The notes under the pieces are model-generated. The model saw only the letters and a program-made list of their open reading frames with translations. It searched no databases and had not been told where the DNA came from. Of a stretch of 64,000 nucleotides of DNA, positions 36,932 through 46,517 are shown piece after piece (position 1 is the first letter of the stretch; the number at the start of each line of letters is the position of its first letter). The stretch comes from Paremcibacter congregatus (GTDB taxonomy: Bacteria; Pseudomonadota; Alphaproteobacteria; Sphingomonadales; Emcibacteraceae). Where the stretch lies: the NCBI RefSeq assembly GCF_006385135.1, contig NZ_CP041025.1:1705501-1769500 (forward strand). The letters run 5' to 3'. A program made the position numbers and the translations under genes.

Positions 36932-37309
36932 GTGGAATTTAAAGACGTCACGTCACAAGAAGAAACCGCCATTTCCTCGTATGGGGATGGCGGTTTTCGC
37001 ATAGGAGAACAGCGCAGTAAAGGATCTATGCTGATCACGCCGCGCGGGTATTACCCATGGGGAGTCGCCGACAAGGCGGACATTACCTGTGACAGTCTGA
37101 GCCGTATAATGGAACAGAGGGCTGATATTGATATTCTGCTGATCGGGTCGGGGGACAATATGTCTTTTCTGCCGAAGGATGTCAGAAGCGCTCTGGAAGA
37201 CGCGGGAATAGCCGTTGATGTGATGGCGACAGGAGCCGCGGCAAGAACCTATAACGTACTTCTGGTGGAAGGGCGCAAGGTGGCGGCCGCTTTGATTGCC
37301 GTCGATTAA
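36932..37309 (+). CDS. Mth938-like (DUF498) domain protein
   Basis: 125 aa. ISSYGDGGFRIG, GSMLITPRGYYPW, DILLIGSGDN and the C-terminal TGAAARTYNVLLVEGRKVAAALIAV define the Mth938/DUF498 fold; the human member NDUFAF3 assists complex I assembly. A squalene-synthase-like protein resembling NDUFAF6 is encoded just downstream at 38251, suggesting a shared role with complex I. It uses a GTG start at 36932, with AAGGAC upstream. Confidence 0.85.
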   Translation: MEFKDVTSQEETAISSYGDGGFRIGEQRSKGSMLITPRGYYPWGVADKADITCDSLSRIMEQRADIDILLIGSGDNMSFLPKDVRSALEDAGIAVDVMATGAAARTYNVLLVEGRKVAAALIAVD

Positions 37310-37341
37310 GACGTCCTGCACCTCTAAGTCTGATGATAAAA

Positions 37342-37370
37342 AAAAGCCCGGGCAAATTGCCCGGGCTTTT
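37342..37370. terminator. terminator after the secDF operon, both strands
   Basis: A near-perfect stem AAAAGCCCGGGCAA / TTGCCCGGGCTTTT with a one-base centre, flanked by A and T tracts. Lies between the rightward Mth938 gene and the leftward PuuD-like gene. Confidence 0.9.
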
Positions 37371-37393
37371 CCTGTTATAAGTGAGTATCGGTT

Positions 37394-37876
37394 TTAGAAG
37401 CCGGTTGCGTTCTGTGCTGAAATCATGGAGAACAGCATTGGAATGGACAACAGGGTGTTGGTGCGGGAAAACAGCATGGCGCGACGGGCCATTTTTGGTT
37501 TCAGGGCCGCATCGGCTTCAACCAGACCCAAGGCGATTTTCTGTGCTGGCCAGATGATAAACCAGACATTGAAAGCCATAATCAGACCGAACCACATGCC
37601 GAAGCCGATAGAAGGCATCTGCAGGGTCATGGCCTCATGAAGGTAGCCATTCAGGTAAGCGAGGATCAGACCGAACAATACGGTGCCGGCCGCGCCCCAA
37701 CGGAACCAGAAGAGAGCTTCCGGAGCGATAACTTTTCCGATGGCCGGTTTTTGCTCGTCAGGAATTTTCGGCATGCTGGGGATTTGCACGAAATTGAAAT
37801 ACCACAGGATCCCGATCCACATAACGCCACAAAGGACGTGAAGGTAGCGTACGATAAATAAAGTAAAATCTTCCAT
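37394..37876 (-). CDS. PuuD-like (urate hydroxylase N-terminal domain) membrane protein
   Basis: 160 aa, four hydrophobic helices. RYLHVLCGVMWIGILWYFNFVQIPSM, LFWFRWGAAGTVLFGL, FNVWFIIWPAQKIALG and SRTNTLLSIPMLF match the membrane part of PuuD-type urate hydroxylase. Full PuuD carries a C-terminal cytochrome c domain; this protein lacks it, so urate oxidation is doubtful. Possible His ligands suggest a heme or quinone role. Upstream is a 49-aa single-helix protein on the same strand, 15 bases away, probably a partner. Confidence 0.65.
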   Translation of the reverse strand: MEDFTLFIVRYLHVLCGVMWIGILWYFNFVQIPSMPKIPDEQKPAIGKVIAPEALFWFRWGAAGTVLFGLILAYLNGYLHEAMTLQMPSIGFGMWFGLIMAFNVWFIIWPAQKIALGLVEADAALKPKMARRAMLFSRTNTLLSIPMLFSMISAQNATGF

Positions 37877-37891
37877 AATCAGTCTCCGCCC

Positions 37892-38041
37892 TTAATTCAT
37901 TTTTTTCTTTAAATCGGAGATGGCTTTTTCCGGCCCCGATTGGTTCATTTCTTCAAGCTGTTGTGTCGCAAAGACCATGATGATGGTCAGGACAACGCCG
38001 GCAACGACGGTCAACGGCAATGATTCTAGAATTTTGCTCAT
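37892..38041 (-). CDS. small single-pass membrane protein, unknown
   Basis: 49 aa starting MSKILESLPLTVVAGVVLTI; one transmembrane helix (about residues 8-26) followed by a charged tail rich in Glu and Lys. AGGAAAAAACA precedes the ATG at 38041; the open frame to 38125 has no better start. Not recognised. It is 15 bases before the PuuD-like gene, so the two are probably co-transcribed and may act together. Confidence 0.55.
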   Translation of the reverse strand: MSKILESLPLTVVAGVVLTIIMVFATQQLEEMNQSGPEKAISDLKKKMN

Positions 38042-38250
38042 TGTTTTTTCCTGTTTTGTTTTATATACCCATTGGGAATTGTCTCGGGTGTCCACTAAAC
38101 CCCTCTTAAAAACAATTCGGTCCACAGTTGGACGTGCCAGAGGTTAACAGTTTCTTCACCATGCGTCAAAATATTGCAGGCCCTTATATGAATTAATTCA
38201 TGGTATGATGATCTTGAACTTGAATTTTGAACGATCCTAAAAGAGTATAA

Positions 38251-39096
38251 ATGTCAGATAGTTCCAAAATATCCCCGCATATCCAGGAAATGATCGAACA
38301 GTATGATCATGATCGATACCTGACCGTGCTTTATGCCCCGGAAGACAAGCGTCCGGCGCTTTGTGCGTTATATGCGTTTAACTATGAAATTTCCCGCATT
38401 CGCGAAACCGTATCGGAACCGATGCTCGGGGAAATCCGTTTGCAGTGGTGGCGGGAAGCGATTGACGATGTGTATGCAGGCAGCCCCCGGCCTCATGAAA
38501 TTATGCCGGACTTGGCTATGGCGATCACGACAAATGACCTGTCGCGGGACAGATTGATGGCGATGATTGAAGGACGGGCGCTTGATCTTTATGAAGACAG
38601 TCCGAAGGATGAGGCGGCATTAAAGGATTATCTGCTCAAGACAGCGGGAAACCTCGCCTGTCTTGCGGCACATATTCTTGGACAACGGGATGCCGATGAT
38701 CTGGCGCAGGAATTGGGCATTGCCTGGGGGTATATCGGTCTGATCAGGGCTGTGCCCTATCATATGTCCCTGAAGAAAAGCAACATGCCTGAAAGCCTTA
38801 TGGCGGCACATGGGGTTTCGGACCAGAAATTCCTCTCGCCTGATAAGCAAGAGGTTAACCGCGCAGTTGTGGGATCCTTATGTCAAACGGCGGAAGATCA
38901 TCTGGCCCGGGTGCGGGCCGGCAAGAAACGCATCGCGGCTGAGGCGCGGTCGCTCTATCTTCTCTCCGCCCTGAGCCGTAGTTACCTCAAAACGATCCGG
39001 AAAGCAGATTACAATCCTTTTGCTCTGGAAGAGAAGGCGGATGCTTTTTTCCGTCACTTGCGATTACTGAGTTCGGCTTTATTCAATCGGATTTAA
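38251..39096 (+). CDS. squalene/phytoene synthase family protein (NDUFAF6-like)
   Basis: 281 aa. Isoprenoid-synthase fold: [14 protein letters not shown] and [17 protein letters not shown] match the first conserved region, but the usual DxxxD pairs are poorly kept (EISRIRE, EAIDD), and the second motif is [12 protein letters not shown]. This fits the alphaproteobacterial branch related to NDUFAF6, a complex I assembly factor, better than a carotenoid enzyme. Its neighbour Mth938 resembles NDUFAF3. Its 3' end overlaps trmFO by 14 bases. Confidence 0.8.
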   Translation: MSDSSKISPHIQEMIEQYDHDRYLTVLYAPEDKRPALCALYAFNYEISRIRETVSEPMLGEIRLQWWREAIDDVYAGSPRPHEIMPDLAMAITTNDLSRDRLMAMIEGRALDLYEDSPKDEAALKDYLLKTAGNLACLAAHILGQRDADDLAQELGIAWGYIGLIRAVPYHMSLKKSNMPESLMAAHGVSDQKFLSPDKQEVNRAVVGSLCQTAEDHLARVRAGKKRIAAEARSLYLLSALSRSYLKTIRKADYNPFALEEKADAFFRHLRLLSSALFNRI

Positions 39097-40435
39097 GCCT
39101 GGTTTCATCAAGCCAGTGGGCAAGAGCCTCCAATGCCCGCTGTGACTTTGCCGGCTTACGATCCTTGCGTTTCATTTTTTTACCTTCAAGCACCGGCATG
39201 ATGCCAAAATTGACATTCATTGGCTGAAAATGCTTGCGGTCACCGACACCGGGAATCTGGCCCCCTGTGATATAATGGATCAACGCGCCAAAAGCAGTTG
39301 TCATGGGGGGAGGAGAAATCTCTGTCCCCAGTCGTTCTGCCGCAGCAAAGCGCCCGGCCATCAGGCCCATGGCGGCGCTCTCCACATAGCCCTCTACACC
39401 TGATATTTGCCCGGCAAAACGCAGACGCGGCTGCATTTTCAGACGCAGGTTGCTGTCGAGAAGATTGGGGCTGTTGATAAAGGTATTGCGGTGCAATCCC
39501 CCCAAACGGGCAAATTTGGCTTCTTCAAGACCGGGGATCTTGCGAAATGTCTCGGTCTGGGCGCCGTATTTCATTTTGGTCTGGAAACCGACCATATTAT
39601 ACAGGGTGCCAAGCTTGTTATCCTGTCGCAGTTGCAGGACCGCATAGGGGGCTTCGTCAGAATGGGGGTTGGTCAGGCCAACCGGTTTCATGGGGCCAAA
39701 CCTCAGGGTTTCACGCCCGCGCTCCGCCATCACCTCGATTGGCATGCAGCCATCGAAATAGGGTGTGTTCTTTTCCCAGTCCTTATAATCGTATTTTTCC
39801 TGATCGATCAAATCATCGATCAGGGTTTCATACTGGTCCTTGTTCAGGGGCAGGTTGATGTAATCTGCTGTATCGCCTTTGTCATAGCGCGATTGATACC
39901 AGGCCTTGTCAAAGTTGATGCTGTCTTTGTAGATAATCGGCGCAATGGCGTCGAAAAAGGCCAGTTCATTCTCGCCGGTCATCTCAAGAATCGACTGGGC
40001 CAGCGCATCAGAGGTGAGGGGGCCGGTGGCGATAATCACGTTATCCCAGTCTTCCGGCGGAATTTGGGCCACTTCCTCACGCACCATCGTGAATAATGGA
40101 TTAGCCTCGAGGCGCTCCTGCACGGTTTTGCTAAGGCCCAGACGGTCGACGGCGAGGGCGCTGCCGGCGGGGACGCTGTTTTCCTGAGCCGCCGCCATGA
40201 TCAGGGAATTGCAGCGGCGCATTTCCTCATGCAGCAGCCCAACGGCGTTATTTTCATAATCGTCGGACCGAAAACTGTTGGAGCAGACCATCTCTGCAAG
40301 ACCATCGGTCTGATGGACATCGGTTTTGCGCACCGGGCGCATTTCATGTAAAACGACGGGAATGCCTTGTTGCATGACCTGCCAGGCGGCTTCCGTACCC
40401 GCCATGCCGCCACCAATGATATGTATTTCTTTCAT
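39083..40435 (-). CDS. trmFO: FADH2/folate-dependent tRNA (uracil-54-C5)-methyltransferase
   Basis: 450 aa. Makes ribothymidine at position 54 of tRNA using methylene-tetrahydrofolate. FAD-binding [12 protein letters not shown] at the N terminus; [25 protein letters not shown] contains the conserved Cys; [15 protein letters not shown] and [19 protein letters not shown] are family hallmarks. I start at the ATG at 40435 ([10 protein letters not shown]), with AGGA at eight bases; an ATG three codons upstream is possible. Confidence 0.95.
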   Translation of the reverse strand: MKEIHIIGGGMAGTEAAWQVMQQGIPVVLHEMRPVRKTDVHQTDGLAEMVCSNSFRSDDYENNAVGLLHEEMRRCNSLIMAAAQENSVPAGSALAVDRLGLSKTVQERLEANPLFTMVREEVAQIPPEDWDNVIIATGPLTSDALAQSILEMTGENELAFFDAIAPIIYKDSINFDKAWYQSRYDKGDTADYINLPLNKDQYETLIDDLIDQEKYDYKDWEKNTPYFDGCMPIEVMAERGRETLRFGPMKPVGLTNPHSDEAPYAVLQLRQDNKLGTLYNMVGFQTKMKYGAQTETFRKIPGLEEAKFARLGGLHRNTFINSPNLLDSNLRLKMQPRLRFAGQISGVEGYVESAAMGLMAGRFAAAERLGTEISPPPMTTAFGALIHYITGGQIPGVGDRKHFQPMNVNFGIMPVLEGKKMKRKDRKPAKSQRALEALAHWLDETRLKSD

Positions 40436-40495
40436 TTCAGTCATCCTGTCCAATTTACGGCTGTCATAGCAGGAGATCGGACAGAAGAAAAGATT

Positions 40496-42079
40496 CTATT
40501 TCTTGCTGTTCAGCATTTTCTCAATACTTTTTGTCATGTCGATAGAGAGTTTCGAAAGCTCCCCGGCCGCTTGTCTGACTTCTTCCGAGGAATCACCAGT
40601 GTTATTGATCAATTTACTGATCTGAGTAAGATCAGAAGACACTTCTTGAGACCGGAGAGCCTCGGTCTGGATGCTGGAGCTGATTTCATTGGTCACTTGG
40701 TTTTGTTCACGAACGGCTTTATTGATTTCTTCATTGATAGTGCTCATTTGGTCAACCGTGCCGGATATGCCTTCTATTGCAGTGACGACAGCGTTAGTGG
40801 CATGCTGGATTTCATTGACCTTGGAGGAAATCTCGGTGGTTGCCGCTGTGGTTTGGGCGGACAGGGTTTTTACTTCTCCGGCGACAACGGCAAATCCCTT
40901 GCCGGCATCCCCGGCGCGCGCCGCTTCTATGGTGGCATTCAATGCCAACAGGTTTGTCTGATTGGCGATATCCTCAATCAGTTTGATGACGACACCGATT
41001 TCTGATGCTGATGTGTTGAGGCGCTGAATCATTTCTTTGCTGGAATTGGACTGACCAACGGCTTTCTGGGTGACTTTTGCTCCTTCTTCAATATTGCGGA
41101 GAATTTCACTGATGCTGGCTGTTAACTCTTCTGTTGCCGAGGCGACTCCCTGAACACTTGATGTTGTTTGTTCAGAATTTACGGTAACGGCGGATGTTTT
41201 TTTGCTGGCTTCTTGTGCTGTATTAGACATGGATTCCGAGGTGGAGCTTAATTCGGTCGCCGCCGATGCGACTCCTTTGGAAATATCGGTGACTTCTTTT
41301 TCCACCGTAACTATGTCGGAAATGATGTTCCAGGTTAGCATGGGGCCGAGATAAGTGTTGTTTGCACCGATTATCGCGCTGACATTCAGGGATAGGGTTT
41401 CATCCCCTAATTGAATACGGGCGTTGTGCGGCAGATTTTTGGGATCGGAGAGAATACCCCGTTGCATCATTGGTTTTTTGTGAAAAATATCAATACAGGT
41501 GCCCAGCGCCTGATCTGCCGTAATGGGAATTAGATGTTCAAGCTTTTGGAGGGTTTTCTTGCTTGTCTGATTTATGTAATCAATTTTAAAATCATTTGGA
41601 TCGCAGGTCATGACATTGAGCGGCATATTATCAAGCATGCTCATCAGGCGAACGGTTTCTTTTTCCGCTTTCAGTTTTTCAGTTACAATACTCCAGGTGA
41701 GAATGAAGGTGTCTTCGTCCAAAGCGGTTAGAAACAGGTCTAAATATTCTTCCCCGAGAGTAATGATGGCCTGGTGGGGCAGGTTTTTGGGGTCATTTAA
41801 CATTTCCCGTTGAAAGCTTGGCTCTTTATGGAAGACATCAATGCAGGTCCCGACCAAATCTTTGGGGGAAATCGGGATTAAATCTTTAAGCAGTTCAAGG
41901 GTTTTTATGCTCTGTTGATTGGCATACGTAATGGTAAAAGTGTTTTTGTCACAGAGCATGACGTTAATGGGGATGCTTTCCAACACAGACAAATACAGGT
42001 TCTCTGTTTCTGCTTTTTGGGGGGATGTAGTGTTTACGCGAGACAGGGGCGGTGTTTTCCGTTTGGTGCGATAGAACAT
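40496..42079 (-). CDS. soluble chemoreceptor with duplicated PAS domains
   Basis: 527 aa, no transmembrane helix. Two PAS-like repeats (about 29-140 and 141-258) align along their length: [10 protein letters not shown] vs [21 protein letters not shown] vs [27 protein letters not shown] vs [16 protein letters not shown]. The second ends YLGPMLTW, the first has lost YLGPM. The signalling domain follows, with [38 protein letters not shown] domains of this type often hold heme or flavin. Cytosolic redox or energy sensing is likely; no CheA nearby. Confidence 0.9.
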   Translation of the reverse strand: MFYRTKRKTPPLSRVNTTSPQKAETENLYLSVLESIPINVMLCDKNTFTITYANQQSIKTLELLKDLIPISPKDLVGTCIDVFHKEPSFQREMLNDPKNLPHQAIITLGEEYLDLFLTALDEDTFILTWSIVTEKLKAEKETVRLMSMLDNMPLNVMTCDPNDFKIDYINQTSKKTLQKLEHLIPITADQALGTCIDIFHKKPMMQRGILSDPKNLPHNARIQLGDETLSLNVSAIIGANNTYLGPMLTWNIISDIVTVEKEVTDISKGVASAATELSSTSESMSNTAQEASKKTSAVTVNSEQTTSSVQGVASATEELTASISEILRNIEEGAKVTQKAVGQSNSSKEMIQRLNTSASEIGVVIKLIEDIANQTNLLALNATIEAARAGDAGKGFAVVAGEVKTLSAQTTAATTEISSKVNEIQHATNAVVTAIEGISGTVDQMSTINEEINKAVREQNQVTNEISSSIQTEALRSQEVSSDLTQISKLINNTGDSSEEVRQAAGELSKLSIDMTKSIEKMLNSKK

Positions 42080-42474
42080 GAAAAGTACTCCCGTAATATT
42101 GAAACAAATGGATGACGTGAGACAGAGAATACCTAAAAACGGTATATGTCACTTAATCTTTGGTAAGCCATTAATTGAATTGCTATGGTTCATTAGCCTA
42201 TTGATTGAACATTAAGGAAATATTAATATAATCGAATATACCATAATATTTAGTTGATTAAACATTATTGAGCTGCAAACCTCCCGGTGTTTGATCTGGA
42301 ATCATAAAAAAGCGCCTGCTTTCTGGGAAAAAGCAGGCGCGGTCACAATGGAGATTTGCAATAAGTAAGTCGTAAGTTGGGTGTTCCAGATATGGTTGAG
42401 TATCTGTTACAGCCTGATGATAGGCTCTTCATGGTTAATAATAGGTTAAAATCAGAAACAAATATAAGAAAAAT
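42080..42474. other. 395-base intergenic region between chemoreceptor and uvrA
   Basis: The right half is the 3' region of uvrA: leftward hairpins AGCCT/AGGCT (42411-42426), AGATA/TATCT (42388-42405) and the terminator at 42306-42340. The left half is the AT-rich leader of the chemoreceptor. One CCTCCC lies on the plus strand at 42280-42285. No protein gene is seen. Confidence 0.5.
42306..42340 (-). terminator. terminator downstream of uvrA
   Basis: An 11-base-pair perfect stem GCGCCTGCTTT / AAAGCAGGCGC with a seven-base loop and six T residues leftward. It lies 135 bases past the uvrA stop, so it ends either a long 3' region or a separate small RNA. Confidence 0.88.
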
Positions 42475-45318
42475 CTAAATATAGTTCTTAAGGTATTGAC
42501 CTGTATAACTTTTGTCGCACTTAACGATTTCTTCCGGAGGACCTTCCGCCAGGATATAACCGCCACCATCTCCGCCTTCAGGGCCAAGATCGATGATCCA
42601 GTCACTGGTCTTGATGACTTCCAGATTATGTTCGATGATTACCACTGTATTGCCCTGATCGACCAGAGTATGCAGAACTTCGAGCAACTTCTTGATGTCT
42701 TCAAAATGCAGGCCGGTTGTTGGCTCGTCAAGTATATAGAGCGTGCGGCCGGTAGATCGCTTCGAGAGTTCCTTACTTAGCTTGACCCGCTGCGCCTCGC
42801 CACCGGACAGGGTGGTGGCCGCCTGACCGACCTTGATATAAGTGAGACCGACCTTTTCCAGGGTGATCATTTTATCGCGGATGCTGGGCACGGCGGCGAA
42901 AAATTGAGCCGCTTCCTCTACCGTCATATCCAGGATATCGGCAATGGACTTGCCTTTATATTTGATTTCCAGGGTTTCCCGGTTGTAGCGCTTCCCCTCA
43001 CAGACGTCGCACTGGACATAAACGTCGGGCAGGAAATGCATTTCGATCTTGATCAGGCCGTCGCCCTGACAGGCTTCGCAGCGTCCGCCCTTGACGTTGA
43101 ACGAAAAACGACCAGGTTTATAGCCCCGTGCCTTGGATTCCGGCAGGCCGGCGAACCAGTCGCGGATGGGCGTGAAGGCGCCGGTGTAGGTCGCGGGGTT
43201 TGAACGTGGGGTGCGGCCAATGGGGGACTGGTCGATATCGACCACCTTGTCGATAAATTCGAGGCCCGTGATGTCTTGATGAGGGGCGGGGATATTGCGG
43301 TTATTGTTGAGCTTGCGCGCCACACCGCGATAGAGGGTATCAACAGTCAGGGTCGATTTGCCACTGCCGGATACGCCGGTGATGCAGGTCATGGTACCGA
43401 GCGGTATCGCCGTCGTGACATCTTGCAGGTTATTGCCTGTCGCGCCTTTAATAACGATCTCTTTGCGTTTCTTGCCTGCTTTCTGGCCGGGGCGGCGCTC
43501 TGACGGCACCGCGATTTTTTTCTGACCTGTCAGATACTGGCCGGTCAGGCTGTTGGGGTTATCGAGAATATCCTGCAGCGTGCCTTCCGCCACCACTTCA
43601 CCACCATGCTCGCCGGCGCCGGGGCCCATGTCGATTACATGATCGGCATTGCGGATGGCGTCTTCGTCATGTTCGACCACCAGAACCGTGTTACCCATAT
43701 CTCGCAGATTATACAGCGTTTCCAGCAAACGGTCATTGTCCCGCTGGTGCAGGCCGATGGAGGGCTCGTCCAGCACATAGAGCACGCCGGTGAGGCCGGA
43801 GCCGATTTGGGAGGCCAAGCGGATGCGCTGTGATTCCCCGCCCGACAGGGTGCCGGAGGTGCGTGACAGGTTGAGATAACTCAGGCCGACATTATTGAGG
43901 AAGCCAAGGCGTTCGTTGATTTCCTTCAACACCCGTCCGGCAATTTCCTTGTCCTTTTCATTTAAACGGTCCGGCAGGGATTTGAACCAAGCGAAACTAT
44001 CGGCGACGGACAGTTCGGTGATCTGGCCGATATGGCGTTCGGCAATTTTAACCACAAGAGCTTCTTTTTTCAGACGATATCCGCCACAGGATTCACATTC
44101 GGAGGCGCTTTGGAACCGTCCGAGTTCTTCTCGCATCATGTTGCTGTCGGTTTCGCGCCAGCGCCGCTCGATGTTGCCAATCACGCCTTCGAACGGTTTC
44201 TCGACCTTATATTGCTTGCGGTCATCGCTGTAGATCATTTCGATGATTTCGGAGCCACTGCCGAACAGAATGACATTTTGGGCTTTTTCGGAGAGTTTTT
44301 CCCACGGGTAATTGGTTTTGAAGCCATAATGCTTACCGAGGCTCTTCAGGGTCTGGGCGTAATAAGGGGCGTTTGATTTTGACCAGGGCGCCAGGGCGCC
44401 ATCATCCAGGCTCTTCGCGCGGTCCGGCACCACGAGGTCCGGATCAAAATAGAGTTTTTTGCCGAGGCCGTCGCAGGTTGGACAAGCGCCAAAGGGATTA
44501 TTAAAGGAGAAAAGGCGGGGTTCGATTTCCTCAATGGTGAAGCCGGATACCGGGCAGGCGAATTTTGCCGAAAACATGATGGTGTCGCCAGCCTTGTCGC
44601 CATTGGCATATTCGATGATCGCCAAACCATCGGCGAGGGCAAGAGCCGTTTCCATACTGTCGGCGAGACGGGTTTCCAGATCGGGACGGACGACGAGCCG
44701 GTCGACTACGACTTCAATATCGTGTTTTATTTTTTTATCCAGAGCGGGAACATTATCGAGTTCGTAAAATTCACCATCGACTTTCACCCGTTGAAAGCCG
44801 TCGCGTTGCAGTTCGGCGAATTCCTTACGGTATTCCCCCTTGCGTCCCCGTACGATAGGGGCGAGCAGATAGAGCCGCACGCCTTCCTCCAGTGCCATCA
44901 CCCGGTCAACCATCTGGCTGACGGTCTGGCTTTCGATCGGCAGGCCGGTGGCGGGGGAATAGGGGACGCCGATACGGGCGAACAACAGACGCATGTAGTC
45001 ATAGACCTCGGTCACTGTCCCGACGGTTGATCGTGGATTGCGCGAGGTGGTTTTCTGTTCAATAGAAATCGCAGGTGACAGGCCTTCAATATGGTCGCAA
45101 TCGGGTTTCTGCATCATTTCGAGAAACTGACGGGCATAGGCGGAGAGGCTTTCCACATAGCGCCGTTGTCCCTCGGCATAGATGGTGTCAAAGGCGAGAG
45201 AGGATTTTCCGGATCCGCTCAGGCCGGTGATTACCACAAGCTTGTCCCGGGGAATATTCACATTGATATTTTTTAAATTATGTTCTCTGGCCCCTTGGAC
45301 GGAAATCTCGGTCAGCAT
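42475..45318 (-). CDS. uvrA: excinuclease ABC subunit A
   Basis: 947 aa damage-recognition ATPase of nucleotide excision repair. Two ABC modules: Walker [10 protein letters not shown] near residue 33 and GVSGSGKST near 640; signatures [12 protein letters not shown] and [12 protein letters not shown]; Walker [11 protein letters not shown] and [10 protein letters not shown]. Zinc-binding CxxC pairs are seen at CPTC..C-C (about 250-280 and 410) and in RCEACQGDG...[10 protein letters not shown]. Divergent from ssb, with a LexA box in between, so both should be SOS-induced. Confidence 0.98.
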   Translation of the reverse strand: MLTEISVQGAREHNLKNINVNIPRDKLVVITGLSGSGKSSLAFDTIYAEGQRRYVESLSAYARQFLEMMQKPDCDHIEGLSPAISIEQKTTSRNPRSTVGTVTEVYDYMRLLFARIGVPYSPATGLPIESQTVSQMVDRVMALEEGVRLYLLAPIVRGRKGEYRKEFAELQRDGFQRVKVDGEFYELDNVPALDKKIKHDIEVVVDRLVVRPDLETRLADSMETALALADGLAIIEYANGDKAGDTIMFSAKFACPVSGFTIEEIEPRLFSFNNPFGACPTCDGLGKKLYFDPDLVVPDRAKSLDDGALAPWSKSNAPYYAQTLKSLGKHYGFKTNYPWEKLSEKAQNVILFGSGSEIIEMIYSDDRKQYKVEKPFEGVIGNIERRWRETDSNMMREELGRFQSASECESCGGYRLKKEALVVKIAERHIGQITELSVADSFAWFKSLPDRLNEKDKEIAGRVLKEINERLGFLNNVGLSYLNLSRTSGTLSGGESQRIRLASQIGSGLTGVLYVLDEPSIGLHQRDNDRLLETLYNLRDMGNTVLVVEHDEDAIRNADHVIDMGPGAGEHGGEVVAEGTLQDILDNPNSLTGQYLTGQKKIAVPSERRPGQKAGKKRKEIVIKGATGNNLQDVTTAIPLGTMTCITGVSGSGKSTLTVDTLYRGVARKLNNNRNIPAPHQDITGLEFIDKVVDIDQSPIGRTPRSNPATYTGAFTPIRDWFAGLPESKARGYKPGRFSFNVKGGRCEACQGDGLIKIEMHFLPDVYVQCDVCEGKRYNRETLEIKYKGKSIADILDMTVEEAAQFFAAVPSIRDKMITLEKVGLTYIKVGQAATTLSGGEAQRVKLSKELSKRSTGRTLYILDEPTTGLHFEDIKKLLEVLHTLVDQGNTVVIIEHNLEVIKTSDWIIDLGPEGGDGGGYILAEGPPEEIVKCDKSYTGQYLKNYI

Positions 45319-45384
45319 CTTTAAATCTCATACCCTTTGCACAAATCTATATGTGCAATTTGGGGGTTTTTCAGGATAAGTCAA

Positions 45385-45399
45385 GTTCTTATTTTGTTC
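45385..45399. promoter_or_regulatory. LexA (SOS) box between uvrA and ssb
   Basis: GTTC-N7-GTTC exactly, the alphaproteobacterial LexA operator. It lies 67 bases before the uvrA start and 92 before the ssb start, fitting shared SOS control of both divergent genes. Confidence 0.85.
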
Positions 45400-45490
45400 T
45401 CATTGGGAAATATGCTATTTTCAATTGTTAATTTTTGCATGAGCCGTTATGGTGAGGGCAAATAAAAATACTTAACGTTAGGAATTCAAT

Positions 45491-45976
45491 ATGGCAGGTA
45501 GTGTCAACAAAGTCATCCTTTTGGGTAATCTGGGGCGTGACCCCGAAGTTCGTCATACCAATGATGGCAACCCGGTGGTGACCCTTAATCTGGCGACATC
45601 GGATACATGGAAAGACCGCAATACGGGTGAACGTAAAGAGCGCACGGAATGGCACCGGGTCGTGATCTTTAACGAAAACCTCTGCCGCGTGGCCGAGCAG
45701 TATCTGCGCAAGGGCTCAACCGTCTATATCGAAGGCGCGTTGCAGACTCGCAAATGGACTGATAACGCCGGTGTTGAGAAATATACCACAGAAGTGGTGC
45801 TGCAGAAATTCCGCGGCGAACTGACTATGGTCGGGGGACGTGGTGATGGCGGCGGCGGGTACGGCGGAGCATCCGGCGGCGACGACTTTGGCGGCGGATC
45901 ATCATCAGGCGGTGGTCAGTCCGGCGGTAACTTTGGTGGCGGTTCTTCAGATCTGGATGACGAAATCCCGTTCTAG
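45491..45976 (+). CDS. ssb: single-stranded DNA-binding protein
   Basis: 161 aa. OB fold (1-110) with [18 protein letters not shown], then a Gly/Ser-rich linker (~118-153), and the acidic tip DDEIPF that recruits repair and replication partners. TAGGAATTCAAT precedes the ATG. Divergent from uvrA and probably sharing its LexA box. A terminator follows at 46000. Confidence 0.98.
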   Translation: MAGSVNKVILLGNLGRDPEVRHTNDGNPVVTLNLATSDTWKDRNTGERKERTEWHRVVIFNENLCRVAEQYLRKGSTVYIEGALQTRKWTDNAGVEKYTTEVVLQKFRGELTMVGGRGDGGGGYGGASGGDDFGGGSSSGGGQSGGNFGGGSSDLDDEIPF

Positions 45977-45999
45977 GGCCTAGCCTGGATATTTTAATC

Positions 46000-46044
46000 A
46001 AAGCCCGCTTATTGAATCCTTAACAGGATCAAGGCGGGCTTTTT
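46000..46044 (+). terminator. terminator of ssb
   Basis: Outer stem AAAGCCCGC / GCGGGCTTT with an inner TTGA.TCCT / AGGATCAA stem, and a five-T tail. Confidence 0.88.
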
Positions 46045-46065
46045 GCATAAACCAGCAAGGGTTTA

Positions 46066-46497
46066 ATGAATAAATATATCAAAATTACCAATTCGATCTC
46101 GATTCATGAAGATGAAATAGTTGAGCAGTTCATTCGTTCAACCGGACCAGGCGGGCAGAATGTCAACAAGGTGGAAACGGCGGTACAGATCCGTTTTGAT
46201 GCCAAAAACTGTCCGGCTCTTAAAGACGAGGTTTTCGCCCGCCTGCGCGGCCTTGCCGGCCACCGTATGACCGCGGCGGGAATTATTGTGATTACCGCGA
46301 ATAAATTTCGCAGTCAGATGCGCAATCGGGAAGATGCCCAGGAACGCCTGATCGCTTTGATCCGGGAGGCTGCCGTACCGCCCAAGGCGCGCCGCCCAAC
46401 CAAGCCCACGCGAAGTTCCAAAATTAAGCGGGTCGAAACCAAGAAAAAACAAGGCGCACAAAAGAAACAGCGGCAGAAAAATATATCCTTTGATTGA
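46066..46497 (+). CDS. arfB: alternative ribosome-rescue factor / peptidyl-tRNA hydrolase ArfB
   Basis: 143 aa. The catalytic GGQ is at 29-31 (STGPGGQNVNKVETAV), and the C-terminal tail (~residues 105-140) is strongly basic, the part that enters the empty mRNA channel of stalled ribosomes. This length and tail separate ArfB from full release factors. Convergent with the AlgJ-like gene. Confidence 0.95.
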   Translation: MNKYIKITNSISIHEDEIVEQFIRSTGPGGQNVNKVETAVQIRFDAKNCPALKDEVFARLRGLAGHRMTAAGIIVITANKFRSQMRNREDAQERLIALIREAAVPPKARRPTKPTRSSKIKRVETKKKQGAQKKQRQKNISFD

Positions 46498-46517
46498 ACT
46501 CGGGGTGGCTTTTTTGG

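Noticed and set aside
37394-37876. True urate hydroxylase
   Set aside because: The cytochrome c domain of PuuD is missing and no purine-degradation genes are nearby, so only the membrane-domain likeness is reported.
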